A stretch of DNA of 64,000 bases from assembly GCA_028583405.1 (NCBI GenBank), contig CM053257.1, positions 31,169,293-31,233,292 of the forward strand. Reading direction: 5' to 3'. Source of the DNA: Pogonophryne albipinna (lineage: Eukaryota > Chordata > Actinopteri > Perciformes > Artedidraconidae). A model generated the notes under the pieces. It did no database searches, was not told the origin of the DNA, and worked only from the letters and a program-made list of their open reading frames with translations. This document shows, one piece after another, positions 1 through 12,511 of this stretch (positions within the stretch are counted from its first letter, which is position 1; each line of letters begins with the position of its first letter). The position numbers were made by a program, and so were the translations under genes.

Positions 1-1737
1 GATTTTCCAAAAACGTGGTAAAATCTTACAATGTTCTGCTGCTCAGCTGCAAGAGGGCAACCAGCTTAAACACACATTTCTAGAAAGAATAAAAAAGGTC
101 GAAGGCAACTACAAATTGTGGAATTTGAAGGCACCGGCGAGACAGAGATTAGGATGTCACCAGGTTTCCAAGTGGTTAAAGGGGTTAGAGAGGGTAACAG
201 ACTTACCACACTGTAATGTAAATGGTCATTTGAGAAATGACTCATTAACTGCATTTGCGGCGGGACCTCAACATGAATTATCTATTCAAACCCGCGTTGG
301 CATGAAAACTGGATATTGTTCAAGCTATTTCTTTTTGGCAGTTATATCTTTGCCTACAGCACGTATTTATCATCTGGGAGGATATCCTGCTTTAGCGAAT
401 TCTTCTGAGTCGTTGAAAGCTTGACACAGAATGATACAGATAATTGCACAATGTTCACACAGCCACAAGTACGTCAGCAGTCATTTTTGGATTAGCTGAT
501 TTCAACAAAAAAGTATTAGTAATTTAATATGAACAGCTGAGACATCACACTGCTGGGAAATGAAGCTTCTAATCGACCCGTTTCCACACAATTGATTTTT
601 AAAAGCTGAATTCTGGTGCAGCTAATGTTTCTGTGAAAGTTTATTCAATCAAAGAAAAACGTTTAATTGATACTGACAGACTTATTCTGCTTGACTATTG
701 TATCTGTGTATTTTGGCACCATGGCTTTGGAAACATAGGCACCCACATGCAAAAACGTTTTAAGTTATTGATAATAAATGTTTGGAAGATTGACCTTGAG
801 AAGACAAATCTGTGCCAAAAGTAAATGGCGTCCCCCTCAAACAGAACGCTGCAGATATTTTAGCCTCCTTTAACCCACTGTACCGCTTTTACAACCATCA
901 ATTTTAGTAATTGCTTCAGTCCCTCATCAACCTCATTTCCAGGAGGCAGCAGGAGGCAGCTGCTTTCAGCAAAAAAAACTCCAATAAACCGACTGTCCAC
1001 TTCCTGCCCACTAAATGACAGGTAGTTAGTCACTAGCTTAAGTTTTAAAAGCTTAAACCAAAGCTAAAGAGAGTGAAGGATGTTTTGTAGCCATGAAGTT
1101 GTTCCAGGTCTGCTTTATCCATCAATAGTATGCTGAGCATTAATTAGCCATTGTTAATACCATTTCCTGCTACAATACCACCTAGATACTTAAAGGTTAA
1201 TAGGATTGGTCAAGCTCAAAACTAACAACATTGATACATAGCACTATAGGTAATATGATAAAATATGCATGAGTGTTGAACTATTCCTTTAAGAGTGTAG
1301 TCCATCTGTTTTATTTTGCAGTATGTCCATAAATGTGTCAGAATCAATAGGAAAGCTTGGTTTTCTCTACTGCAAGTTGAATTACAGGGTATATGTAGGG
1401 TAAATACTGCACCTCTTCACAAACCGAAACACACATATTAAGTAAGTATTTCCCAGAGCTGTAATGTTTTTTCTGCAACTTCCTGATCAGTTTAATTACC
1501 TATCAAGCATCTGGCTGACCCAGAGCCTCAGCCAGCTGACTGCGGGCCACAACTGGATATGAATAACAAATCAAGCCAAAATTGCAACATAGAAACCAAA
1601 CGTTCCCTGAGCACTCTAATGTAGCGTCAAAAGAGGCTTTTAGACTAAATAATATTGATTTTGACATGGCAAATCCAGAGCCTGGACAGGGATTGTTACA
1701 GTAAGTACAAAAGAGATGTGTAGCCGTAACAAGATTA
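1..1737. other. No recognised gene or element
   Basis: I see no convincing coding exon, RNA gene or bounded transposon here. The sequence is AT-rich and intron- or intergenic-like. A small tandem duplication of a 10-bp unit lies at 941-960. Short open frames on both strands have no recognisable motif. Confidence 0.5.
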
Positions 1738-2198
1738 GACTCATTTCAGGTTCATAATTGTATTTTGTGCCTCCACTGTGACATGTCTCCATGCTTTAAT
1801 GTAAAAAAAAAAGCACTTTATTGTTCTCATACTGCCTGTGCTGCAGCACCTCTTTTCACCCTCTGTCTGAAACCAGAGCCCAGTCTGCTCTGATTGGTGA
1901 GCTGGCTGGCTCTGTTGTGATTGGTCAATCGCTTAGAGAGCGTATCACGTACAATGTGTTGGAGCGCTAGCCTGTTGAAGCGGGGTTACGTAGTGATGTC
2001 ACTATGTTACAGAAGTAAACAAAGGAGTCCAATGGAGGTGTTTCAGACAGGGAGGGGTAGTGTGTAGGAGAGAAACTCCTTCAGGAGGGAGCGTTGGGAT
2101 TTAGGCCTTTGCAGACCATTTACATGCACAAATACCTATATAACACACACAAGAGATGGAAGGGAAAACCCCAAAAAAGGATAATAGGGCCTCTTTAA
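1738..2198 (+). mobile_element. TTAA-flanked MITE, AGAGGCCC family, copy a
   Basis: Homologous to at least eight other segments of this window. Recognisable internal parts are a segment about GCAGCACCTCTTTTCACC, a run of CCAAT-type motifs (TCTGCTCTGATTGG, TTGTGATTGG), and a right end reading ATAATAGGGCCTCTTTAA with TTAA at 2195-2198. The left end is truncated, because full copies start TTAAAGAGG. TTAA targets are typical of piggyBac and Kolobok transposons; Kolobok-like is my inference. No coding capacity is seen. Confidence 0.75.
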
Positions 2199-2860
2199 CA
2201 TTTATCACAATGATATACGTTATTAATTGAAATTAAATGTATATACAAAAACGATAATTACAGTAAAGCTCTTTTTTTAGAACCTTAATTCATATTTAAA
2301 ATACAATAACTGGAGAGCTTGTTGGAAAGCACAACGGTTCTGAGAAATCAAACATTTGTATTTAATTTGCTACAGTCTCAGTGTCAGTGACCTCAGTCTG
2401 AGGACAACTGAAGCTTTGCTACACACCATCTACTCTGCAGGCACGACAAGGTGTGTGTGCTTTATTTTACAGTTAGTGTGTGTGCCTGTGTCCTCAGAAC
2501 AACAGCTTGGGTCCAGAAGGCCCCAGTGATCCTCGTGGTGCCCCCCCCACCCCCAACAAACACTCACACACTTTCTCTGTTTCCCTCGGCTGTGAAGACG
2601 GGGCCGACATCACTCCGCCCTTCACCCTGTGACTCATTCACAGAATATTCTATTTTCCCCTTCCCATTTCTTTTTTTTCCCCCAAGGCTAAGGCTATCCA
2701 TTTTATCTACAGAGGCCTTAAAACAGCTGTTGTGAAACACACATTTCTTTGGCACAAAAAAATCACGCATCAGCAGCGGATTATCTCTGCTCTAACATAC
2801 TGATAACATATTGTACAGGGTATCCTACTGTAGTCAGCTGATGTGACAGCTGCATTTTTC
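2199..2860. other. No recognised gene or element
   Basis: AT-rich at the left. A pyrimidine-rich patch with C runs lies near 2541-2556. Open frames overlapping it on both strands are composition effects, and I can assign no function. Confidence 0.45.
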
Positions 2861-3179
2861 CTTAATTCTCAAAGAGGAAATATTATGGATGATATTTGTA
2901 TTTTGTGTCTCTACTGTGACACGATTACATGCTTTAATGTTCAAAAAGCTTTTTATTTTTCTCATACGCTCATGTGCTGCAGCACCTCTTTTCACCCTCT
3001 GTCTGAAACCAGAGCCCAGTCTGCTCTGATTGGTTAGCTGGCCGGTTCTGTTGTGATTGGTCAACTGCTTAGACATGTCCCGGCCCTTAGCCTTTCACGT
3101 ACAATGTGTTGGAGCGCTAGCCAATAGAAATGGGACTGTTACGGATGTCACTGTTTCGGAAGTAAAAAAGGAGTCCATC

Positions 3180-3395
3180 AAGTTTTATTTATAAAGCATA
3201 TTTAAAAGCGATTTTTGGTCGAGCCAAAGTGCTGTACATGTAATAAAAACACATTACTACAATCACAATAAGAGACAATAAATTACAACAGATATATAAA
3301 AAACGCAGGGAAAAGTCAGATTTCATGCTCCGCTCTGACGAGAAGGCCAGGGAGAAGAAATGTGTCTTTAGTGAGGATTTAAAAACCCCGAATGG
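3180..3395 (-). mobile_element. LINE 3' end (L2-like), 5' truncated
   Basis: Read on the minus strand, the segment contains a short remnant of the C-terminal LINE coding sequence. This is followed by a 3' UTR motif (TGTACAGCACTTTGG, then GCTTTATAAATAAAACTTGA) like the end of the LINE at 19.8-21.6 kb. The insertion is 5' truncated, as is usual for target-primed reverse transcription. It lies in MITE copy b. No clear target duplication is visible. Confidence 0.6.
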
Positions 3396-3412
3396 AGGTG
3401 TTTCAGAGGGGG

Positions 3413-4466
3413 TTGTGTCCCACCTAGTGTCAGCATAAAGTATTACATATAATGATTACAAAAAAATGCAAAAAAATAATATAAAATATATTTTAAGATC
3501 ATGTTTAATCATCTGATTCGTCTGTACATTGCTGTTTTAGTCTGTGTTCTTCTAATTAGTGTCTACAGTGTGTGCCTATTGAGCTGTTTAGAGCCATGTG
3601 GGACAAAACCAAAACCTGATCATGCCCCTCCCTCTCACTGTCTAACTGAATGGTGACTGTAAAAACTACACTGCGCATGCTCAGAGTATTTTCCTATTTA
3701 ATGTGTGTGGCAAAAAAATAATGACCATAGGGGCATAGAGCTGCCATCCCCACCATACGTCATCTCACATAATTCAGAGCTGATTGGCTGTAAGTACGTG
3801 TGCCGCGAAAAGTGTGGTGTGTGAAGAGGAGACGAGAGAGCTGCAGTGACGTGTCCTAAAACCAGGAAGTAAGCTGCGCATGGTTTCCCTCGACAAAAAA
3901 GCAATGAGATTTCTCCATACAGTAGGATTTTAGAAAATAGCTCAAAATAAGATCTGTGGGAAACGTACCTGTTAGATAAATGCACGATTTGTTCAGCCGG
4001 ATAATATCCACATGTCTACCCTACTTTTATAATTTTCTAATCATAAATCTATCGATTAGATTTATGATAGACTTTTGAAACTACAAGAAGATAAGGAGGA
4101 CTTTTACAAAAAAGTAATAGAGATTTTTGTCCAGAAGGATAGGCAAATGGACTTCATCTTCAAGTCAAGGTAAGACCACCATTTTATTGAAAATGGGATC
4201 TTACTAAGAGAGAACAATTCAATATTTAAATGATAAAATTACATTTTGTGGGTATCCTTCTGTTGAACTGTCTGTTTAAAATTAATTGAAGCATCAGACA
4301 AAAAAAGCTTTTGAAAATAATATTATATTTTGATTTAGGTCAAAATATAATATTTGCAAACCTGAAGAGTCAGTGCCAGTGCCTCACCAGCCATGAACCT
4401 CACTGAGCTTATATATAGACATCTAAGTTTTTTGTGCCCCACCACTTTTGTACATATAAAAACGCC
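3413..4466. other. Unidentified insert within MITE copy b
   Basis: About 1 kb that interrupts MITE copy b. It has no recognised coding potential. It contains two AT-rich hairpins: an 11-bp stem at 4040-4050/4058-4068 and a 15-bp stem at 4319-4333/4340-4354. The borders do not show obvious terminal repeats, so the kind of insertion is unknown. Confidence 0.4.
4319..4354. repeat. Perfect 15-bp inverted repeat (hairpin)
   Basis: The segment 4319-4333 is the exact reverse complement of 4340-4354, with a 6-base loop. Both arms are AT-only apart from one G/C pair. No role is assigned. Confidence 0.7.
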
Positions 4467-4602
4467 ACTGTGTGTGGGAGAGAAACTCCCTCTGGAGGGA
4501 ACTCTGTGATTTTAGCCTTTGCAGACCATTTACATGCACACAAAACTGTATAGCACACTACAGGAAAGGGAAACCCCCAGAAAGCATAATAGGGCCTCTT
4601 TA

Positions 4603-5470
4603 AGTACCAGAACTCTTTACATAGAACAAAGGAAATTAACTTTGGATTACAATATCATTATTTTGAAGTGTATCGTCCAAGCACTGCCATTAGGGAGTTT
4701 GTTGAAAACATCTGATGATAAAACACATCATCAAAAGGTGAACATGGAGCCTCATACGACTGTGCCCTCAGTAACAATGCATGCCAGAGTTACATCAGCC
4801 AAACTGCAGTATCTGTTCCCGACTACAGTGTAGCACGCAACAACCAACCACCTGCGAAACTCATTAGCTTGCAGCAAATTGGTTCCACATGTAGAGATGC
4901 ACTCCCACAAATGGTGTGTCACATAAAGTGGAAAACTTGGCATGAAATTGTGTAAGGGGGGAAAAAATGTGGTAAACTGTGTGAGAAACATTGTTGGACA
5001 GCAGTTCACTGAAAGGAGTGGTTTGGGTGTTGTATAGCTTTTCTAAAATTGATAAAAGTGATCCTGACAAGAGACAGTGTAAAACTTTAACTGCAACAGC
5101 CTTCAGTACAATAAATAGTATATAGTCGCTCCCTTTGAAAGAAAGAAGTGGTTACATTTAAGTGTTTGTTCTCTTCTGCACACACTATACAGTACAGATG
5201 CAGAAGGTACTGTATGTTGTATTTATATCAGTTGTCCTGTAATTTCTCCTTTAGAGGAACCTCCAATTACCTCATAAAGATATTCTATGGACCTTTCCTA
5301 AACCTTTGATTTCCTTATCTCTATGTGGGAGGTTTACTCCATTCAACAAAAAGGCCTAAATTACTTTAGACGCTGCTCTGTATTTTTGGATCTGGGGGAA
5401 GTTTTGCTATAAATCTATTAATCTTAAGGTGTGAATCTAAAGGAGTATGTACTCTGAGCCTCTGTTAGTG
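4603..5470. other. No recognised gene or element
   Basis: No motif, bounded repeat or plausible exon is seen. The overlapping short frames on both strands are unsupported. Confidence 0.45.
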
Positions 5471-5740
5471 GGCGTTTAAATCATAGACTGTATAAAAGAA
5501 CATAGAACCATGACATCACTTATTTGTTTTCATTTTTTAAGCCATGGATTTTTGGGGGGAATTTATAGGTGACACAAGAGAGACTGATTAAGTTCAGAAG
5601 ATATATTTTTCTGCAATTTACCAAAATCCAATGGAGAAATCCCATCGCTTTTAATTTAAATTTTTACAGGGAACCCTTTGTGATGCTAACTTTTGGGTTG
5701 GCCTACAAAAAGACATCATCGCTGCACCACTTCAACCCCA
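5471..5740 (+). repeat. Degenerate dispersed fish repeat
   Basis: The stretch begins near TCATAGACTGTATAAAAGAA and continues with GACATCAC-type sequence. That beginning is a very common start of a dispersed repeat in teleost genomes, as far as I remember. The copy is diverged and its right border is unclear. The class (SINE or MITE) cannot be settled from one copy. Confidence 0.35.
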
Positions 5741-6597
5741 CCTGACATACAATATAACACAATACAATACGACAATACTTTCTTGTCAGATCAAGTCAGA
5801 AATTTGTATTGCATCACAGAAGATCCATTTGCAACATAAACAGGGATAAATATTCAAGACGAGAAACGAGAAAACCCAAATGTAACATACTATTACATCA
5901 CTAAAGACAATATGTTCAAGACCCTTTACCACACATTCAACTTGAGGATTAATTCTATATTTAATTTTAGGATTGACTAGTGCTCAAAAGAGTGCTTCAG
6001 TCTAAATGTATTAAATCGTGGGTCCCTTGAATTGATGGTAACAATTCATATTCACTGGCATGACGTTGTATCCAGTAAAATTAATTCACAACACAGATTT
6101 TGATATATAACTTGGACTGGACTTTGATGTCTCGAATCAGGGAAGTTCCCTTTTGAATCACTCAAGCTGCTGGTTTATCTTCAGGAGGAGTGTTGAGTCA
6201 CCCATCTCCCCCATCTGATCATTGTTAGCATATTTATCCTTTTCCAACCCAACACCCACTCAGCCCACAGAGACCGATGACGCATTTACTCTCCTACTAA
6301 CGAACATGTCAGAAAGCCACCTGCACAAATTATTATTACTATGATCGACAATATCTACGGTAATTGGTCTTAGTCAGGGCGTGACACATCAGCACAGATA
6401 CATATTCAAGTCCTCGTGGTTGAAAAACAAAAAAATGATATTCCAGTTACAACAGCTGTAGCACATTATTTATTTTTGCACAAGCTTAACAGTTAAACTG
6501 AACCCACAAATATGTTAGGACCATAGAGGTTAGGACAAAGCAGACCAGTAAAGTTTGATGATGTTGTTTGTTTTGTATGTCCTTTTTATGTTCTTGC
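5741..6597. other. No recognised gene or element
   Basis: AT-rich sequence without supported features. Confidence 0.45.
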
Positions 6598-6691
6598 TGT
6601 AGTGGGATTTAATGAAGTACATTTAGTACTTTATTTAAGTACATTTTTGAGGTACTTGTACTTTAACTCATTACATTCATTTAAGGCAGAT

Positions 6692-7087
6692 GCTATTTAC
6701 ACACGAGTGTCCGTAGCTAACAATGCTATTTACACACGAGTGTCCGTAGCTAACAATGCTATTTACACACGAGTGTCCGTAGCTAACAATGCTATTTACA
6801 CCCGGGTGTCCGTAGCTAACAATGCTATTTACACACGAGTGTCCGTAGCTAACAATGCTATTTACACCCGGGTGTCCGTAGCTAACAATGCTATTTACAC
6901 CCGGGTGTCCGTAGCTAACAATGCTATTTACACCCGGGTGTCCGTAGCTAACAATGCTATTTACACCAGGGTGTCCGTAGCTAACAATGCTATTTACACC
7001 CGGGTGTCCGTAGCTAACAATGCTATTTACACCCGGGTGTCCGTAGCTAACAATGCTATTTACACCCGGGTGTCCGTAGCTAACAAT
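6692..7087. repeat. 33-bp minisatellite, 12 copies
   Basis: Twelve units of exactly 33 bp (396 bp). Because 33 is a multiple of three, both strands stay open over the array: 11-residue repeats (AIYTRVSVANN) on plus and another 11-mer on minus. Units differ mainly in one block. Units 1, 2, 3 and 5 read ACACGAG, unit 9 reads ACCAGGG, and the other seven read ACCCGGG, which makes the perfect palindrome ACACCCGGGTGT. There is no reason to think the frame is translated. Confidence 0.9.
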
Positions 7088-7640
7088 CAGGGACAAAAAA
7101 CACCTGTGATATATTGTGAACATGGTTGTAAGGAAATAAATGTCCCACAGACCCCCCTGATGAAAGGGGGTTATTTAATCTGCCACAATAGTTGGAAAGA
7201 AGTTATGAGACGAGATGAATTTTAGTATGTTTATTTACAAAATACCACAACAGTAAACAGTGACTAAAAAAAATCAATGATGTAATTGTGCCCCCTGAGG
7301 CTCTTCATGTGGTCCTTTTAGCAGGGCTTCAGCATCCTGAAAGACACAATTACACATGTATTTACAATATACAGTAGACATGTCATGCCCCACCCTTGTG
7401 TGGCTTTAAGTTGAACCCACAAACAAACACATAGACTCAATAAAAAGGCACTTTTAAAATCTGTGCTTTTAAAAACAGTAGGCTACTTTCCATCAGATCA
7501 AAAAGGCCGCAGCTTCAGCCATCCTGCTGTTTGCCAACCGGGACTTATTGTAGGGTTCAGGGGGGGGGGGGGGGGGGTTCACCTGGGTGCAAATACACAC
7601 TCCGTTAATTTAAAATGCCCTGTGTATACATTTTAAAACC
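7088..7640. other. Unidentified block inside the split MITE
   Basis: No recognised feature apart from a poly-G run at 7560-7577. Confidence 0.4.
7560..7577 (+). repeat. Poly-G tract (18 nt)
   Basis: An uninterrupted G run. Its length is likely to be unreliable in sequencing and it may form G-quadruplexes. Confidence 0.85.
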
Positions 7641-7704
7641 AAATATTGTACTTTTTACTACATTAATCTGACATATTTTATTACTTTACAAGTTAAGATG
7701 GTTA

Positions 7705-7870
7705 GCTAATAAGATGAGATATACTTTATTGATCCCAAATTGGGAAATGTTTCAATTACAGCAGCATGTAAAATAAGTATTGCAGATAATAGAAGTAGAA
7801 AATAAACACATTTACGATATAAACATCTCAAAATAGTAGATAAAACAGAGTGAAATAGTTGAACATGAAA
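7705..7870 (-). mobile_element. Retroelement 3' tail fragment
   Basis: Starts with ATACTTTATTGATCCCAAAT, a familiar reversed 3' end of fish LINEs. AT-rich sequence follows. There is no coding part and the clade is not determined. Confidence 0.45.
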
Positions 7871-8555
7871 AAATCTATTATACAAATAAATAAACTATGC
7901 TTTATTGTTAGAGGTTAAGATATCCTGCAGCAGTAAATATAGCAATTAAAATGTGCTCAACATTTGTCAGCTGTGATGGACACGCTCATGAGTTAATAAT
8001 CATAATCCAGTTGTTTAATGATTCTGATAAAAGGTCATTAAGCATAACATAAGTACTTTTACTTTTGGTACTTGTATATTTGAATGCCAAGACTTTTGTT
8101 CTTTTACTTAAGGTTTTGAATTCAGGACTTTACACATTATTTTAACAATTTAGTATTGCTAGCGTTCTTATTCAGGTTTCAGTGTTCATTTTCAATGATT
8201 ATGCAGCATCCTAGTGTTGAGCCTGTACACTAATGTTTTTCAGAAGAGATAAATAGGTTGTAAGGAACCAATGTATTATGTTAACGTACCATTTTTTTAA
8301 ATGTTTTCAAGCTTTTCAAGTGAGGCTGTGTATGTTAAATTATGTTATGTAACTCGCCAAGAGTGAGGGCCGTAACTCTAAACCATATGGAAACAACTGT
8401 AAACAGCACGGGTGGTTTCGCTAAATGTAGCCCAGTGGGCCTTTTAAATGTAAATTACAATGAGTTCATTTGGAAGAGTAACTTTTCTCACCTGGGGATC
8501 TGTAAGTGTTGCAGTGCAAAGGATTTTTTTGATTAAAAGGCCTCCTAACCAAAGC

Positions 8556-9011
8556 TTAAAAAGGCCCTATTATGCTTTTGGGGTTTTTTCCCTTTTCTGT
8601 AGTATGTTATATGTTTTTGTGCATGTCAATGGTCTGCAAAGGCAAACAAGTTTATCTCTCACACTCCCCCCCCCCCCCCCCCTGTCTGAAACACCTCCAT
8701 TGGATTCCTTTGTTTACTTACTAATGACATTACACGTGCACTTTTATTGGCTAGCGCTCCAACACATTGTACGTGATGTGCTAAGGGGCAGGACATCTCT
8801 AAGCGGTTGGCCAATCACGACAGAGCCAGCCAGCTAACCAATCAGAGCAGACTGGGCCCTGGTTTCAGACAGAGGGTGAAAAGAGGTGCTGCAGCACAGG
8901 CAGTATGAGAAGAATAAAGAGCTTTTTGAGCATTACAGCATGAAGACATGTCACAGTAGCGAAAACATGACAAATGAGAACCTGAAAATGAGTCTAATAC
9001 GTCCTCTATAA
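8556..9011 (-). mobile_element. AGAGGCCC MITE copy c
   Basis: An almost full-length copy in reverse orientation. It starts at TTAA (8556-8559) followed by AAAGGCCCTATTATGC, passes a poly-C tract (8666-8682) and the CCAAT-type block (8810-8850), and ends near 9011 at a degraded TCCTCTATA where other copies have TCCTCTTTAA. It is non-coding. Confidence 0.7.
8666..8682 (+). repeat. Poly-C tract (17 nt)
   Basis: A C run inside MITE copy c. MITE copy g has a shorter C run at the matching position. Confidence 0.8.
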
Positions 9012-10679
9012 GCTCTGGCCGGCAAAATGAAAAACCAATGCATTCCATTAATCTGCATGGGTTGGAGATTCCAAATGTGCTGCATAATGTGGCACTCAAT
9101 TAGGACAAACACAGAACACTAATAGTGTTGAAAAGCAGGGGTACATTCACACAAGATGGACATGAAAATGATAAAATCTGCATCATCTCTAAGACACATT
9201 TCACCAATACTGAATTCAACCACATTTCCAATAACCAGATCTTATAACTACATCAAGAAAAAAGATGATAGATGGTACTATTCATCTTTTAAAAGAGTCT
9301 TCCAAGTGCGCACATACACAAATGCTCGCGTGGCCAACAAACTCTGTTCCATTAATCTCAACTCCCACATCTGACTGCGTCTCTGCACGGCGGTGATACT
9401 GACCACAGCTGTAATGAGAACAGCCGTAAAGAACAGACCTCTTTTCTCAGAGATGGATTCTTCCTCTGAAGTCAAACCGCATCAGAGACGATCTGGATAC
9501 GAAAAACATGGTAATGTTAGATGCAAAAGAGGCCTGAAATCCTCACAGTCATCGGCAATCACTCAAGAGTAAAGAGGAAAAGTCCTTTGGTTGCTTCCTC
9601 CAAAGTGGAAGGGATTTGAATACATGTGTGGAGTTAAATTCCTACAAGAAAGAAAAAGTGGAGTTTTCCAACCATCTTTCAGTTAGTAAGATCTCAAAGT
9701 GTTAGTTTGTTCTTTACTGAAAAAGTCAAAGTCAAGTGCAAAAACATGTTAGGGCTTGGGGTTTAACAGATAACATGCAACAGGATTACTATCAGGATAC
9801 AAAGAAGAGTAACGGTATTCCCTTACCGTTACATGAACAAATACGTAATCAGATTACTGTCACATTTCTAACAATTTGGGATGAGCAGGATTACAATGTT
9901 ACTAAAAAGAGCATATAGTGTTTGTTGTAAAAGGAGCAGATTTGATCTCTTCTTTGTTAGCTGTACTGTTCTGTAGGCTAATATTTGAAATTGTGAATCT
10001 ATACGCCTAGCGTCTGAATTTACTCTTGTGACTATATAAAGAGATTATTGGATAGCTGATGCTTTTCTTGCAAGTAAACACCCAAAATCATATGATCCTG
10101 TCACTAGTCTTTTTCTTGAGATGTCAAACTTTTCTAAGGTTATGATTTACAGGTAATTAGTCATTGTAACAGAATACATTTTTAAAGAAAACCTCGTAAC
10201 CATGATTTTTTCAATAAAAACAAGGATTTAGGATGAAACCATCTCACTCTTCTTATAGTAAGTATCTAAAGTTCCTCTCCTGCTGAGGCGATGACTTATG
10301 ATAGCAGATTTGTCTGTGAGCAGTGACGGCTGTTATTCATCGGTTTAACAGTTCATAACACAGAGATACATCGCCTACAAACAGTACAATCTGCTAAGCA
10401 AGCAGAAAGTAATGGGGGTGGAACTCATCCAAGAAGCCAGCTTTGATATATCCCAGAGTAATAGTTAAACCAGAGAGCAGCCTTTACAATATGAAGGATA
10501 GCTGCCAGGTGTGATGAAGAGGAGGGAAATATATACGATAGCACAAAGCCATGAAAAGGCAGAAAACATTTTACTGCATTAATAACACTTACATTGGTCG
10601 TCTACAGGCAACAGTTTGATACTCAATATGGGGATAATTTCAAAATGAAAGGCGGATTCAGGATAAGTTTAACTATTAC
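9012..10679. other. No recognised gene or element
   Basis: No supported exon or repeat. Several 60-85 codon frames on both strands lack recognisable motifs. Confidence 0.45.
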
Positions 10680-11180
10680 GAGTGGTGTAAAGTAACTAAG
10701 TTCATTTACTGAAGTACTTAAGTACAATTTTGAGGTATTTGTACTTTACTTGAGTATTTCCATGTAATGCTACTTTGTACTTCTACTACAATTCAGAGGA
10801 AAATCTTGTACTTTAGTCCACTACATTTATCTATTAATTTATTTGCAGATCTGGATGAATGATTAATGAAATATAATCAAGTGTTAAATCAGACTTTAGT
10901 TCCACCTGGAGTAAATTCACAAGCTACCCTGCAGTATACAAAGTCATTAAGCTTTGATACCAGCTTTGATAACACTTTAATGATCAATCATTATTAAACA
11001 TATCATATATATTATTCTGAAATGGACCAATCTGCACAATGACTACTTTTACTTTTGGTACTTTACGTATATTTTGATGATAATACTTTTGTACTTTTAC
11101 TTGAGTAACATTTTTGAGTATTCCTACACTCTGGTACTTCTACTCAAGTACAAGATCTGAGAACTTCTTCCACTTTAATC
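10680..11180. mobile_element. TACTT-rich hAT-type MITE
   Basis: The left end GAGTGGTGTAAAGTAACTAA and the right end CTGAGAACTTCTTCCACT are imperfect inverted ends of the family whose good copies start CAGTGGTGGAA and end CCACCACTG. The interior holds the typical TACTTGAGTA and GTACTTTTAC stretches in inverted order. hAT assignment is from general knowledge of this repeat. No 8-bp duplication could be confirmed. Confidence 0.6.
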
Positions 11181-12385
11181 TGTATAAAGACAACTATTTT
11201 CTGGTTTTATAGGGAAATATGAGACGCTAATATTTACTTTAGCCAGTCTCCAGTTATACAGTCTTGTAACAGTAATACAAAATGGTTAAATTCCTTTGTC
11301 TCTTGTATTATTGGTAATGCATATATTAAAATTGTGTGAATGAGGACATTTTGGCATTTTAATGTTTCAGTCTAAACCACAATGCCTTCCAGTTTAATTA
11401 CTCCCTCTGTGTACACACAACACAAACACAAGTACAAATTATATTTTACTGCAGCCCCCTCTCCAACTTCTTTGAGTGTTTGAAAATGTTTAAATGCTGT
11501 TCTGAATCCATACCATATGGTGATTTTGGATGAGGATAGTTTAATGATTATGTTTACAGAACAAAATATTTACAATTTAAATGGTTTTATGGTCATTTTT
11601 TATGGCCAGATGTTGTGCTGTATGTTTCTAAGGCAATGTATTCGGAAGAAGAGGTGGACGGATTTATAGTTTCTGGAAGTCTTTGTACCAAAAACATTTG
11701 AGTTAAGGGTAAACATCCAGATGCACACAAGCAACAGACTGCATAACACAAGGTCATTGGCTCCATGTCAATGAAAAAGCTACGCTACGGAAAAGACAAG
11801 GAAGCTTGAAAAGTGTGGAGGCATGTAAACAAAGTTACAATGATGTACGAGTCCTATTTGGCTCAATAAACTTGATTGAAGATTGAACTCAGTGACTTTA
11901 GAGAATGTTTAAGACGTTTTGGCTAATTGCCATTTAGCTTTACACGCAGATAGACGTTATGTGCAATATAACAAGTCTGTGTAAACAAGTCTTTGTGCTG
12001 ACAGATACTCCATCAGTGTTGGCTCAGTTTATTCAAGACAGATACGGAGTAAATTCTGTCCAAGATGTGGAGAATCTTCCGTCCAAAAGAGACGTTCTGT
12101 CCTCATCCGGCTAATGAAAAGCTGCCAAGGTGGAGCCTGATGGGACGAAGGGAAACAGCATCTGAGTCAACACTGAAACTGCACTTGAACTCTGGAACAA
12201 AACAGTGTCCTAAAACTGTGGAAATTAAAACAGTACTTGATAAGTAATACAGAAATACATCAGGTTACTTTTCAGAATCAGAGTTAAGTCGTATCAAATG
12301 TCTGAAAAAATCCTCCTAATGGTTCTCTGGGTATCATTTGATGGGACTCCTTTTCTATCAGAGTTTTATTGTTGTCTTATAAAGA
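11181..12385. other. No recognised gene or element
   Basis: AT-rich, non-coding in appearance. A retroelement-tail-like AATAAACTTGATTGAAGATTG lies at about 11866-11886, too short to classify. Confidence 0.4.
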
Positions 12386-12511
12386 CGTGTGGGAGAGAAT
12401 CTGGAGGGAACTTTGGGATTTAAGCCTTTGCAGACAATTTACATGCACAAAAACCTCTATAACACAGTAGAGGGAAGGGAAAACCCAAAAAGCATAATAG
12501 GGCCTCGTTAA
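12386..12511 (+). mobile_element. AGAGGCCC MITE copy d (3' part only)
   Basis: Matches the last 125 bp of copies a and b: GGGAGAGAA, CCTTTGCAGAC, ATTTACATGCAC, then CATAATAGGGCC. The terminal TTAA is at 12508-12511. The left two thirds are missing. Confidence 0.65.

Larger units (their letters stand above)
2861..4602 (+). mobile_element. AGAGGCCC MITE copy b, split by insertions
   Basis: MITE sequence is present at about 2861-3179, 3396-3412 and 4467-4602, and ends with TTAA at 4599-4602. Compared with copy a, the order is kept but two foreign blocks interrupt it: a LINE 3' end at about 3180-3395 and about 1 kb of unrelated sequence at 3413-4466. The element must be older than both insertions. 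The left boundary is approximate. Confidence 0.65.
6598..8140. mobile_element. TACTT-rich hAT-type MITE, heavily interrupted
   Basis: The pieces at about 6598-6690, 7645-7700 and 7950-8140 carry the alternating TACTT/AAGTA sequence (for example TTTGAGGTACTTGTACTTTA) found again at 10.7, 22.2, 23.9 and 52.6 kb. That sequence is typical of a common teleost hAT-derived MITE. The pieces are separated by a 33-bp minisatellite, an unidentified block (7088-7640) and a retroelement tail (7705-7870). The termini are degraded and no target duplication is found. Confidence 0.5.

Noticed and set aside
6602..7225. 207-codon frame with 11-residue repeats as a possible repeat protein
   Set aside because: The unit is 33 bp so any stop-free unit yields long frames; both strands are open and the array lies inside a MITE.
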